Part shown: positions 9,272-17,151 of the stretch, one piece after another
Layout of the letters: each line of letters begins with the position of its first letter
Position numbering within the stretch: position 1 is the first letter of the stretch
Program-made: the position numbers and the translations under genes
Notes under the pieces: model-generated
Database searches by the model: none
Told to the model about the DNA's origin: nothing
Seen by the model: only the letters and a program-made list of their open reading frames with translations
NCBI GenBank assembly: GCA_031286585.1
Contig: JAITUC010000011.1
Span: forward strand, 1-64,000
DNA length: 64,000 bases
Direction: 5' to 3'
Origin: Delftia acidovorans
GTDB lineage: Bacteria > Pseudomonadota > Gammaproteobacteria > Burkholderiales > Burkholderiaceae_C

Positions 9272-10099
9272 ATGGTTTCGACCACGGATGGGCATTTCAG
9301 CTGGCTGCGCTGCCGCACCGCAGGCGTGGAGGCCGTGGCCGCAGACACGGCGCGGCATTTTGGACGGCACACCCACGCGCAGTACGGGATCGGCCTGATC
9401 GAGCGTGGCGCGCAGAAGTCCGCCAGCGGGCGAGGTCTCTACGAGGCCGGGGCCGGCGACCTCATCATGGTCAACCCCGGCGAGTTGCATGACGGCATGC
9501 CCCTGGGCGATGGCGGCCGCGCCTGGCGAATGCTCTACCTGGAGCCCACGGTGGTGGCAGCGCTCATGGCGGACATGGATGGCCCATGTCCGGCGGCCGG
9601 CTTCGAGTTCCGCCAGCCCGCGTTGCGCGACCCGCGCCTGGCCGCGTGCTTTCAGACCCTGTACCGCAGGATGACCGGCAGCGGCGAGACAACGGATGCC
9701 CTGGACCTGGACGAAGCCCTGCTGCAGCTGCTGGGCGGCATGCTGCAGCGCCCTGCCCCGGCGCCGCGCGCACCGGCCCCCATCACCCTGGCCCGCGCCC
9801 GCATGGACGACGATCCCGGTGCGCCGCTGACCCTGGGTACCCTGGCCCACGAGGCAGGCCTGAGCCGCTACCAGTTCCTGCGTGCCTTTGCGCGCGCCAC
9901 GGGAATGACGCCCCATGCCTATCTGCTGCAGCGGCGCCTGCACCAGGCGCGCGGGCTCATCGCCAGCGGTATGCCGCTGGCCGAGGCCGCCGCGCACAGC
10001 GGCTTTGCCGACCAGAGCCATATGACGCGCCTGTTCGTGCGCAGCTTCGGCATGGCGCCCGGCTTCTACGCCAGGGCAGCCAAGGCCTGCGCAGCGTGA
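9272..10099 (+). CDS. AraC-family transcriptional regulator with cupin sensor
   Basis: A 275-residue regulator. The N-terminal half is a cupin-like domain (HFGRHTHAQYGIGLIERG, then a second conserved patch NPGELHDG). The C-terminal 100 residues are the double helix-turn-helix AraC domain (LSRYQFLRAFARATGMTPHAYL, DQSHMTRLFVRSFGMAPG). An in-frame GTG at 9251 would overlap chrA; ATG 9272 was preferred because AAAAGG lies about 7 bases upstream and its product starts close to the cupin fold. Such proteins often regulate a neighbouring LysE, chrA or other efflux gene, so control of chrA is possible. Confidence 0.85.
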   Translation: MVSTTDGHFSWLRCRTAGVEAVAADTARHFGRHTHAQYGIGLIERGAQKSASGRGLYEAGAGDLIMVNPGELHDGMPLGDGGRAWRMLYLEPTVVAALMADMDGPCPAAGFEFRQPALRDPRLAACFQTLYRRMTGSGETTDALDLDEALLQLLGGMLQRPAPAPRAPAPITLARARMDDDPGAPLTLGTLAHEAGLSRYQFLRAFARATGMTPHAYLLQRRLHQARGLIASGMPLAEAAAHSGFADQSHMTRLFVRSFGMAPGFYARAAKACAA

Positions 10100-10144
10100 C
10101 GCGCTGCAATTTCCTTCAAGACCACGCAAACCGGCCTGGCGAGG

Positions 10145-10870
10145 ATGGAGACCACATCCCCTCTCCACTCACAAGGCCTGATCTTGCAGTTCTCCTACTC
10201 ACCCTCCATCCCCCGCGACTTTCCTGAACTGGCCTCGCAGACCTTGCTGCTGCGCGGCCTGTCACCCGACGTGCCCGCACACGCCGTGATCGCCCCCTTC
10301 ATGGCACAGGCCAGGCAGAACCTGGCCGGTGCCCCGGAAAGCGAGATGCCATCCATCCAGGCCTGGCGGCGCGGCTTTGCCAGGATGGGCCTCAAGCCCA
10401 CGCAATACCGCTGCGCCGCCGAGGCCCTGCTGCGCCGCTTGCGCAAGGAAGGAGATCTGCCGGGCCTGCATCCGCTGGTGGACCTGTGCAATGCGGCCTC
10501 GGTCGCCTTTGCCATTCCCGTAGCCGTCTTCGATCTGGACCGCATCAGCGGCTGCCTGCAGGTGCGCCCCGCAACCGGCGGCGAGGTCTACGAGACCTTC
10601 TCGGGCGAGATCGAACATCCCGATCCCGGCGAAATCATCTTTGCCGACACCGCTGGCCGCGCCCACGCCCGGCGCTGGTGCAACCGCCAAAGCGGCCACT
10701 CGGCAGTGGGTGAATCCACAGTCAACGCACTGATCGTGATCGAAGCACTGCACGCCACGGGCAAGGCGGATACGAGGCAGCTGGTGCAAGCGTTGCAGGC
10801 GGCGGCCGGGCAGCTGTGGCCTGAGGCCGTGGCACACCGCAGAGACCCCTCGCAGGCCGCCCTGGCCTGA
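10145..10870 (+). CDS. Stand-alone B3/B4 tRNA-binding-domain protein
   Basis: A 241-residue protein resembling the B3/4 domain of the phenylalanyl-tRNA synthetase beta subunit, which in PheT performs editing and RNA contact. Typical family segments are visible: MPSIQAWRRGFARMGLKPTQYRCAAEAL (residues about 67-94), LHPLVDLCNAASVAFAIPVAVFD, and ADTAGRAHARRWCNRQSG. Free-standing copies are widespread in bacteria and are thought to hydrolyse mischarged tRNA or act on free amino acids, without firm proof. It is a single gene between the AraC regulator and a Fur-controlled region. Confidence 0.8.
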   Translation: METTSPLHSQGLILQFSYSPSIPRDFPELASQTLLLRGLSPDVPAHAVIAPFMAQARQNLAGAPESEMPSIQAWRRGFARMGLKPTQYRCAAEALLRRLRKEGDLPGLHPLVDLCNAASVAFAIPVAVFDLDRISGCLQVRPATGGEVYETFSGEIEHPDPGEIIFADTAGRAHARRWCNRQSGHSAVGESTVNALIVIEALHATGKADTRQLVQALQAAAGQLWPEAVAHRRDPSQAALA

Positions 10871-11190
10871 GGCTGCCGGGGCCGTTGGCGCCCCGGCATG
10901 AAAGGGGCTATCACGCTGCATGGACTTTCCGCAAGCAAGACCGCATGCGTCTCGCACCGCCCTGCATATCGACCATCAGACCCCATCAATCATCGATCTA
11001 TTGCTATCAAATCAACACCAATACGTTGCATGCTACATACAAATTAAAAGAAAAAGCAATCATTCTCATTGTCATTCTAAAATCCGCACCCGCCATGACA
11101 GGCTGCGCCGCTGGCCCCAGGCCGGCAGCAGCGCCGACGCACCCAGAGCACGCCCCACGGCACAGGTTTCCCAGCTCTCGACCATTGACC
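10871..11190 (+). promoter_or_regulatory. Upstream region of the siderophore receptor, 320 bp without a gene
   Basis: No convincing coding frame is seen. Between about 10970 and 11085 the DNA is much richer in A and T than its surroundings, as expected of a promoter, and holds the Fur-like box listed separately. The leader between the box and ATG 11191 is about 115 bp. Confidence 0.6.
11058..11076. promoter_or_regulatory. Fur box
   Basis: Read on the minus strand the site GACAATGAGAATGATT (11058-11073) matches 13 of 16 positions of the Fur consensus GATAATGATAATCATT, with the repeated AAT pattern continuing to 11076. It sits about 115 bp upstream of a TonB-dependent siderophore receptor, so iron repression through Fur is likely. 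Confidence 0.7.
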
Positions 11191-13350
11191 ATGCTTATCC
11201 AAAGACTCTCGCGCACGGCAGTTGCGCATGCCGCCATGCTTGCCCTGTGCGGCGCCGCCCACGCACAGGCCCAGCCTGAAAATGTTCCCGAGGCCACGCT
11301 CGCCCCGGTCACCGTGAACGCAGGCGCCGAGCAAGAAAATCCCACCGGCCCCGTGGTGGGCTTCACCGCCAGGCGCGCCATCTCGGCCACCAAGACCGAC
11401 ACGCCGCTGATCGAGACACCCCAGGCCATCAGCGTGGTCACGCGCGACCAGTTTGAGGCCCAGGGCGTGCAGACGCTGCGCCAGACCACGGCCTACAGCG
11501 CGGGCGTGGTGTCCAACTACTTTGACAGCCGGGTGGACAGTTTCTCGGCACGCGGCGGCAGCGTGAGCCAGTACCAGGACGGCCTGCTGCGCACCTACGG
11601 CACCTACAACACCAGCCGCCCCGACCCCTACACGCTGGAGCGCGTGGAATTCCTGCGCGGCCCCTCTTCCGTGCTCTACGGCCAGGGCAGCGTGGGCGGC
11701 GTGCTCAACCTGACCAGCAAGCGCCCCCAGGCCGAGGCGCTGCGCGAGGTGCAGGTGCAGATGGGCAGCTACGGGCGCAAGCAGATCGCCACCGACCTGA
11801 CCGGCCCCATCACCGAAGACGGCCAGTGGCTGTACCGCCTGGTGGCCGTGGGCCGGGCAAGCGGCACCCAGGTGGACCATGTGAACGACGACCGCCTGGT
11901 CATCGCGCCCAGCCTGACCTGGCGGCCCAGCGCCGATACCTCGCTGACGCTGCAGGCGCTCTACCAGAAGGACAAGAGCGGCTCGCTGATCGGCTTCTTC
12001 CCCTGGCAGGGCACGCGCCTGCCCAGCCCGTATGGCCAGATTCCCACCAGCACCTTCATCGGCGAGCCCGGCTGGGATTCTTTCGACACCGAGAACAAGT
12101 CCTGGGGCTACCTGTTCACCCACCGCCTGAACGCCGACTGGACCGTGCGCCAGAACCTGCGCCGCACCATCAGCGACGTGGACTACCGCTCCATCTACAC
12201 CAGCTTCGCGGCCATCCCCGGCCAGGGCCGCCCTGCGCGCCCGGTGTTCAACCCCGACAACCGCAGCGTCTACCGCGACGCCTCCTGGCAGGTCAACGGC
12301 GGCCGCATGCTGGTGATCGACACGCAGCTCGAAGGCCGGTTGCGCTGGGGCGCGGCCGAGCACACCGTGCTGGCCGGCATGGATGCGCAGCGCAACAGCA
12401 CCAGCCAGTCCACCTGGCGCGGCGTGACCGCACCGTTTGACGTCTACAACCCCGTCTACGGCAACTTCACGCCGCCCACGGCCTCCCAGCTGGTGCGCCA
12501 GCCCGGCGTGACGCAAAAGCAGCTGGGCTTCTATGCCCAGGACCAGATCAAATGGGGCCGCTGGACGGCCACCCTGGGCCTGCGCCATGACAGCGCCCAG
12601 ACCGACACCGAAGGCCGGCCCGCCTCCGCCGTGGACGAGAAGGCCTGGACCAGGCGCGCAGGTGCCACCTACCAGATGGACGGTGGCTGGGCGCCCTACC
12701 TGGGCTACTCAGAGTCCTTCCAGCCGCTGGGCGGCGTGGATGTCTACGGCACGCCCTACAAGGCCCAGCGCGGCGAGCAATGGGAAGCCGGCGTGAAGTG
12801 GCAGCCACCGGGCCAGGGCCTGTCGGCCTTTGCCGCCGTCTACACGCTGCGCGAGAAAAATCGCAAGACCACCGACCCGGCCAACCCGCTCAACAGCCTG
12901 CAGATCGGCGAGGTCAAGGTCAACGGCTTCGAGGCCGAGCTCACCGCCAGCCTGGCCCGCCACTGGGATGCCACCCTGGCCTATGCGTACACCGACGCCG
13001 TGATCTCGCGCAGCAATGGCGGCGACCAGGGCCAGCGCGTGGCCAGCGTGCCGCGCCACACGGCGTCGGCCTGGCTGACCCACCGCTTTGCCAGCGAAGG
13101 GCGTGGCGGCTGGAGCCTGGGCGCGGGCATGCGCTATACGGGCTCGCAGTGGACGGGCACCAGCCTGGTGGACACGCCTTCGGCCACCCTGCTGGATGCC
13201 ATGGTGTCCTATGACGCCGGCCCCTGGCGCCTGGCCTTCAACGTGGTCAACCTGACCGACAAGGTGCAGATCACGCAATGCCTGGCACGCGGCGACTGCT
13301 TCTACGGCCAGCGGCGCACCTTTGCGGTGACGGGAACGCACCGCTTCTGA
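11191..13350 (+). CDS. TonB-dependent siderophore receptor
   Basis: A 719-residue outer membrane receptor. A signal peptide (about residues 1-27, ending AAHAQA) is followed by a TonB-box-like LAPVTVNA. The plug domain starts near residue 70 (TPQAISVVTRDQFEAQGV...SVLYGQGSVGGVLNLTSKRP), and the rest is a 22-strand-type barrel ending with phenylalanine. It imports a ferric siderophore using energy from TonB-ExbBD. There is no extra N-terminal signalling domain, so it is not a FecA/FpvA-type transducer. ATG 11191 was chosen because it begins the signal peptide; upstream in-frame codons run through the Fur box. No siderophore synthesis genes are adjacent, so a xenosiderophore is plausible. Confidence 0.92.
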   Translation: MLIQRLSRTAVAHAAMLALCGAAHAQAQPENVPEATLAPVTVNAGAEQENPTGPVVGFTARRAISATKTDTPLIETPQAISVVTRDQFEAQGVQTLRQTTAYSAGVVSNYFDSRVDSFSARGGSVSQYQDGLLRTYGTYNTSRPDPYTLERVEFLRGPSSVLYGQGSVGGVLNLTSKRPQAEALREVQVQMGSYGRKQIATDLTGPITEDGQWLYRLVAVGRASGTQVDHVNDDRLVIAPSLTWRPSADTSLTLQALYQKDKSGSLIGFFPWQGTRLPSPYGQIPTSTFIGEPGWDSFDTENKSWGYLFTHRLNADWTVRQNLRRTISDVDYRSIYTSFAAIPGQGRPARPVFNPDNRSVYRDASWQVNGGRMLVIDTQLEGRLRWGAAEHTVLAGMDAQRNSTSQSTWRGVTAPFDVYNPVYGNFTPPTASQLVRQPGVTQKQLGFYAQDQIKWGRWTATLGLRHDSAQTDTEGRPASAVDEKAWTRRAGATYQMDGGWAPYLGYSESFQPLGGVDVYGTPYKAQRGEQWEAGVKWQPPGQGLSAFAAVYTLREKNRKTTDPANPLNSLQIGEVKVNGFEAELTASLARHWDATLAYAYTDAVISRSNGGDQGQRVASVPRHTASAWLTHRFASEGRGGWSLGAGMRYTGSQWTGTSLVDTPSATLLDAMVSYDAGPWRLAFNVVNLTDKVQITQCLARGDCFYGQRRTFAVTGTHRF

Positions 13351-13375
13351 CGATCCCCCGCGCCTGACGTAAAGC

Positions 13376-14326
13376 TCAAGCAGGCAGCTGCCTGAAGCTC
13401 CTTCGGTCCGCCGTGCTGCCAAACGATGCGCAGCCGGACAGCACGGCGGGCGAAGGCGCGGTGGTGGACAGCGCCTCGCTGCACAGCCGCGGCAGCTGGC
13501 TGCGCTCGTCCTCCAGCGCCTGTGTCTGGATCACGGGTGCCTGGGCCACCACGTTGCCGAAGATGGTGGCAAAGGCCACGTCGGCCGCGTCCCGGCCCGT
13601 GCCAAAGCGCATGAAGCCCATGGGGATGGCCTTGCCGGATGCGTCGAACAGATACCACCTGTCGCCCAGGTAGGCCTCCACGTAGGCATGGAAATCGGGC
13701 GGGCCCAGGGAGGGGTCGGCGCCATAGTCCGTGCCGGTGGCAATGCGGGCAGGAATGTTCAGCGCCCGGCACAGGGCAATCATCAGGTGCGTGAAATCGC
13801 GGCACACGCCCACCTGCTCCACCAGGGTATCGACGGCCGAGGTGGACGAGTTGCTGGTGGCCGAGGCGAAAGTCACCAGTTCCTGCACCCACTGCTGTAT
13901 GGCCAGCACGCGCGAATAACCGGGCGCCAGGTGGCCGAAATTGCGGAAGGCCAGCTGCAGCAGCCGGTCGGACTGGCAGTAGCGGCTGGGGTAGATGTAG
14001 GGCAGGATTTCCAGCGGGATGCAGCGCACCGGAACCTCGCCCAGCGTGGCCGGATCCTCGCGGTGGTGCACGATGCCAACCGTGGCCGTATAGCTCAGTT
14101 GCAGGGGGCCGGGGTTGGCATGCAGGCGCATGAAGCGGGTGGAGGTGGCCGGCTCGGTGGCGATGTCGGGCTCCACGGACTGGCTGAGCACCAGCCGCTC
14201 GTTCTCCACCGTCTGGTGCGGGGTGTGGGCCGCGTGGATGTTGAACACGAAATCGGCCCCGGCCGGATCGCGGATGTTATAAGCAAGATCCACCTGGATC
14301 TGCAGCCTGATCGCTGCGTTGGCCAT
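13376..14326 (-). CDS. Transglutaminase-like cysteine peptidase family protein
   Basis: A 316-residue cytoplasmic-looking protein. The N-terminal half is the beta-rich domain that accompanies bacterial transglutaminase folds. The C-terminal half holds the Cys-His-Asp triad: VGVCRDFTHLM, DFHAYVEAYL, YLFDAS. The family breaks or forms amide bonds; bacterial members of this type are mostly uncharacterised. ATG 14326 has AGGGA about 8 bases upstream; longer in-frame starts lack support. The C-terminal 50 residues are Ser/Ala-rich and not conserved. It is convergent with the siderophore receptor, and no partner gene (such as the usual alpha-E or circularly permuted ATP-grasp proteins) is present. 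Confidence 0.85.
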   Translation of the reverse strand: MANAAIRLQIQVDLAYNIRDPAGADFVFNIHAAHTPHQTVENERLVLSQSVEPDIATEPATSTRFMRLHANPGPLQLSYTATVGIVHHREDPATLGEVPVRCIPLEILPYIYPSRYCQSDRLLQLAFRNFGHLAPGYSRVLAIQQWVQELVTFASATSNSSTSAVDTLVEQVGVCRDFTHLMIALCRALNIPARIATGTDYGADPSLGPPDFHAYVEAYLGDRWYLFDASGKAIPMGFMRFGTGRDAADVAFATIFGNVVAQAPVIQTQALEDERSQLPRLCSEALSTTAPSPAVLSGCASFGSTADRRSFRQLPA

Positions 14327-14500
14327 GGGTTGTCCCTGGTTGGTGTGTCTGATCGCCACCATGGTGCGATCAGGCGCATCCGCAGGCCGTAGGCCCCTGC
14401 TGAAAAGCCTGTAGTGCCTGGCAGGGACAGCGCGTGCGCCGGGCAGGAGGCCCGCCTGCGGTGCAAACTCGGCTAACATCGGCGCCGCCCCGCCTAGACG

Positions 14501-15544
14501 CTAATCCCTGTACCGCTTCTTGCGAAACGCCAGCCAGGCGGCGATGACGGTGAAGGCGATCACGATGGACACCACGATCCAGAAGCCGTGCTCGTGCTCT
14601 GCCAGCGGTATGCCGCCCACGTTCATGCCGAACAGGCCGGCCAGGATGTTGATGGGCAGGGCCAGCACGGTGACCACGGTCAGCACGAAGAGGCTGTTGC
14701 TGTTGTCCTCGTTCACGGCGGCGGCCACTTCTTCCTGCAGCAGCTTGATGCGGTCCTGCAGGGTCTGCATGTCGCGCAACATGAGCGAGAACTCCTCGCT
14801 GGCGGCGGCCAGGCCGCGGCGGTCGTCATCGCCCATCCAGGCGGGAGGCTGCTGCAGCAGGCGGAACAGCGCGGCCGGCTCGGGCGCCAGCAGGCGCTGC
14901 AGGCGTACCAGCAGCCGGCGCAGCCGGCCCAGGTGGGCGCGCGGGTGGTGGTAGCGCTGCGCGATGATGGCGTCCTCGATATCGTCCACGCGCGCCGTGG
15001 TCTCGCGCACCACCTTGACCAGCACGTCGGCCTGGGTGCGCATCAGGTGCTCCAGCAGCTCGGCCGTGCTGGCGGGGCTGTCGCCCTGGCGCACGCCGGC
15101 ACGCAGCGCATCGACCGAGCGCAGCGGCTGGGTGCGCGCGGTGACGACCAGGCGCTCGTCCAGGCAGATCCACAGCGTGGCGATGTCGGCCGACTCGAAG
15201 TTGAACTCGAAATTCACATCGTTGAGCACGGCGACCAGGGAGTCATCGGAACGCTCGATGCGCGTGGAGGCCAGGCCCTCGCGCAGCGTGGCGTAGAAGA
15301 CTTCGGGCAGCGCGGCGTGGCGCTGCAGCCAGCGCAGGGACTGGGTATTGGCCAGGTTGAAGTGCAGCCACAGGAAGTCGCGCCGGCCGGGCTCGGTAAG
15401 CGGACGCTCCGCGCCCAGCCACTGCGCGGCCGACTGTGCCGTCATGGCCTCCACACGCCGCTGCGTGTCGCAGAAAAACCGCCAGCCGCAGATCAGGCCT
15501 GCGTCTTCATTGGCCTGGGCCAGGGGGGAGGCTGCGTCAGTCAT
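14501..15544 (-). CDS. CorA/ZntB-family metal ion transporter
   Basis: A 347-residue protein with a long soluble N-terminal domain rich in acidic and helical segments and two C-terminal transmembrane helices (about 282-305 and 318-340). The pore motif GMNVGGIP follows the first helix. The family forms pentameric channels: CorA imports Mg2+, while ZntB moves Zn2+ with protons. The layout (Trp-rich start, GGIP after GMN) is closer to ZntB than to classical CorA, so zinc is the better guess. ATG 15544 was chosen at the beginning of family similarity. A perfect GTGACA-AC-TGTCAC palindrome lies about 80 bp upstream. Confidence 0.87.
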   Translation of the reverse strand: MTDAASPLAQANEDAGLICGWRFFCDTQRRVEAMTAQSAAQWLGAERPLTEPGRRDFLWLHFNLANTQSLRWLQRHAALPEVFYATLREGLASTRIERSDDSLVAVLNDVNFEFNFESADIATLWICLDERLVVTARTQPLRSVDALRAGVRQGDSPASTAELLEHLMRTQADVLVKVVRETTARVDDIEDAIIAQRYHHPRAHLGRLRRLLVRLQRLLAPEPAALFRLLQQPPAWMGDDDRRGLAAASEEFSLMLRDMQTLQDRIKLLQEEVAAAVNEDNSNSLFVLTVVTVLALPINILAGLFGMNVGGIPLAEHEHGFWIVVSIVIAFTVIAAWLAFRKKRYRD

Positions 15545-15624
15545 GGATGGGTGGGGCACCTGCGGGGAGTGGCCTGCGCGGGCCGGACAAGTGCGGGATT
15601 CTTGGCCGCCTCCATGACAGAGGT

Positions 15625-15638
15625 GTGACAACTGTCAC
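15625..15638. promoter_or_regulatory. Inverted repeat upstream of the CorA/ZntB-type gene
   Basis: The perfect palindrome GTGACA-AC-TGTCAC lies 81 bp before the start of the transporter gene in a 145-bp gap. It looks like a dimeric repressor or activator site; the regulator is not identifiable. Confidence 0.45.
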
Positions 15639-15655
15639 GGAGTCGTCATCCGATG

Positions 15656-15689
15656 GGCCTGTCCCCCAGTCGGGGGGGCGGGGCAGGCC
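15656..15689. repeat. GC-rich inverted repeat at the end of a hypothetical gene
   Basis: Arms 15656-15665 and 15680-15689 pair over ten positions (one G-T) around a C/G-rich loop, directly after the stop codon of the minus-strand gene. There is no T tract, so termination is possible but not proven. Confidence 0.35.
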
Positions 15690-16307
15690 TCAGCACATCA
15701 CGACATTCTCCAGCGTGAACGAGAGCGGCGTGGAGCCGGCGCCCGCACCGCCGCCTCGCATCACGATGTCGGCGCGCGAGATGCCCAGCAGGGAGATCTC
15801 GGTGTGCATATCGGCCAGGATGGCCGAGTTCATGACCTGGCCCTGTTCTATCTGCGAGGCAGCGCCGATCCAGATGGAGGGCTTGAATCCGAAGACGGCC
15901 TTTTGCTGGGGGGCAATCGCGGTCTTGACGGCGAGCAGCCTGCCGTCCTTGTAGCAGCTGGCATTGATGGCGCCGCGGGGCAGCGCATTGATCACCTGCA
16001 CTTCATTGGAGCTTGCGCCATAGCCTGCGGGCGCCAGGCGATCGCCGCTGCTGCTCAGGGACAGCTGGAACTGCTGGCCGAACTGCGCCTCCAGCTGGGG
16101 GGTGTGGTTGCCATAGCTGTCGCTGGCACCGACCTGCAGGCCCAGCGGGAAGGTGAACGGGTGGTTGTCGCCCTGGCCGCAGTACTTGATGACCCGCCAG
16201 GCCACGGCCAGTTCCTCGAAATCGCTGGCCACGTTCTTCTGGAAGATGACGATCTGCGATTTGTTCGCATCGTTCGATTGGTTGACGAAGTTGAGTTGAA
16301 CGCCCAT
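15690..16307 (-). CDS. Conserved hypothetical protein
   Basis: A 205-residue protein I cannot assign to a named family. It begins MGVQLNFVNQSNDANKSQIVIFQKN and has no signal peptide or clear transmembrane segment. Composition is balanced, with beta-prone stretches and a Gly-rich patch (RGGGAGAGSTPLSF) near the C terminus. The start was set at ATG 16307, where AGGAGA lies about 7 bases upstream; an in-frame ATG 21 bases earlier has no such site. The gene stands alone between the metal transporter and the DNA repair cluster. The good ribosome site and normal codon use argue that it is real. Confidence 0.7.
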   Translation of the reverse strand: MGVQLNFVNQSNDANKSQIVIFQKNVASDFEELAVAWRVIKYCGQGDNHPFTFPLGLQVGASDSYGNHTPQLEAQFGQQFQLSLSSSGDRLAPAGYGASSNEVQVINALPRGAINASCYKDGRLLAVKTAIAPQQKAVFGFKPSIWIGAASQIEQGQVMNSAILADMHTEISLLGISRADIVMRGGGAGAGSTPLSFTLENVVMC

Positions 16308-16415
16308 GCATCTCTCCTGATGGATCAAAAAAGCGCTGCGGCGCTTTCTGCTGCCCCGCCGTGCGGGCGCAAGCGCACTGTAGGGAACAACGATCCTTCG
16401 GAAAATTACGCCGGA

Positions 16416-17135
16416 TTACATCCCGCTGCCTCCACCAGGAACGGCCCAGACCCGCCCGCCGCCCACGGCAAAGCACTGGCGGCCTGGCCCGGGCGGCAGG
16501 CTGGCCATGCCGGTGAACAGGCCGAAGGCCGGCAGCAAGGTGAAGCCCGGGTGCACGGCAAAGCACGGCAGGCGCAGGGCGTCTCGCCCCGGGCCGCGCA
16601 GCACGACGGCGGGGTGGACATGGCCGGCCAGCACATGGCAGGCAGGAGCCTCTTGCGGGTAATGGCAGCCCGCGAATGGCCCCAGGCGCCAGGGTTCGTC
16701 CACCACGCCGATGCCCAGCGCGGACGGCGGGTCGCCCGCATGGCTGTCGTGGTTGCCACGCACCAGCACCACCTCCAGCGCCGCCTGGCGGCGTCGCCAG
16801 TCGGCCAGGGCGGCCAGCACGGACGGCGTGCGGGCCTGCGCGGCATGCAGGAAGTCGCCCAGAACGACCAGCCGGCGCACCGGCAGGCCCTGCAGCAGCG
16901 CCGACAGCCTGTCCAGGTTGCCCTGGGTGGTGCCGGCCGGCACGGGAATGCCGCGCGCGCGGAAGGTGGCGGCCTTGCCAAGGTGCAGGTCGGCAATGAA
17001 CAGCGTGCCCTGGGCGGGCCACCACAGGGCGTGCTGGGCCAGCAAGTGGACGGGCTCGCCCGCCAGAAGGATGCCCAGGCTGCCGGCCAGGGCGTCGGGG
17101 GAAACAGGACTTGGCAACGGTGCGTGGCCTTTCAT
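16416..17135 (-). CDS. pdeM: Ligase-associated metallophosphoesterase (PdeM type)
   Basis: A 239-residue calcineurin-like phosphoesterase with all metal motifs in order: DLHLGK (about residue 46), GDFLHA, GNHD, and GHVHP. Enzymes of this branch are manganese-dependent DNA endonucleases or phosphodiesterases encoded with a ligase, an Lhr-type helicase and an exonuclease. Here it is the last gene of that minus-strand cluster, 16 bp after the helicase gene. ATG 17135 gives a product of family length; the upstream frame is read through the helicase 3' end and is not conserved. Confidence 0.88.
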   Translation of the reverse strand: MKGHAPLPSPVSPDALAGSLGILLAGEPVHLLAQHALWWPAQGTLFIADLHLGKAATFRARGIPVPAGTTQGNLDRLSALLQGLPVRRLVVLGDFLHAAQARTPSVLAALADWRRRQAALEVVLVRGNHDSHAGDPPSALGIGVVDEPWRLGPFAGCHYPQEAPACHVLAGHVHPAVVLRGPGRDALRLPCFAVHPGFTLLPAFGLFTGMASLPPGPGRQCFAVGGGRVWAVPGGGSGM

Positions 17136-17151
17136 CAGCGGTGCAATGGTT

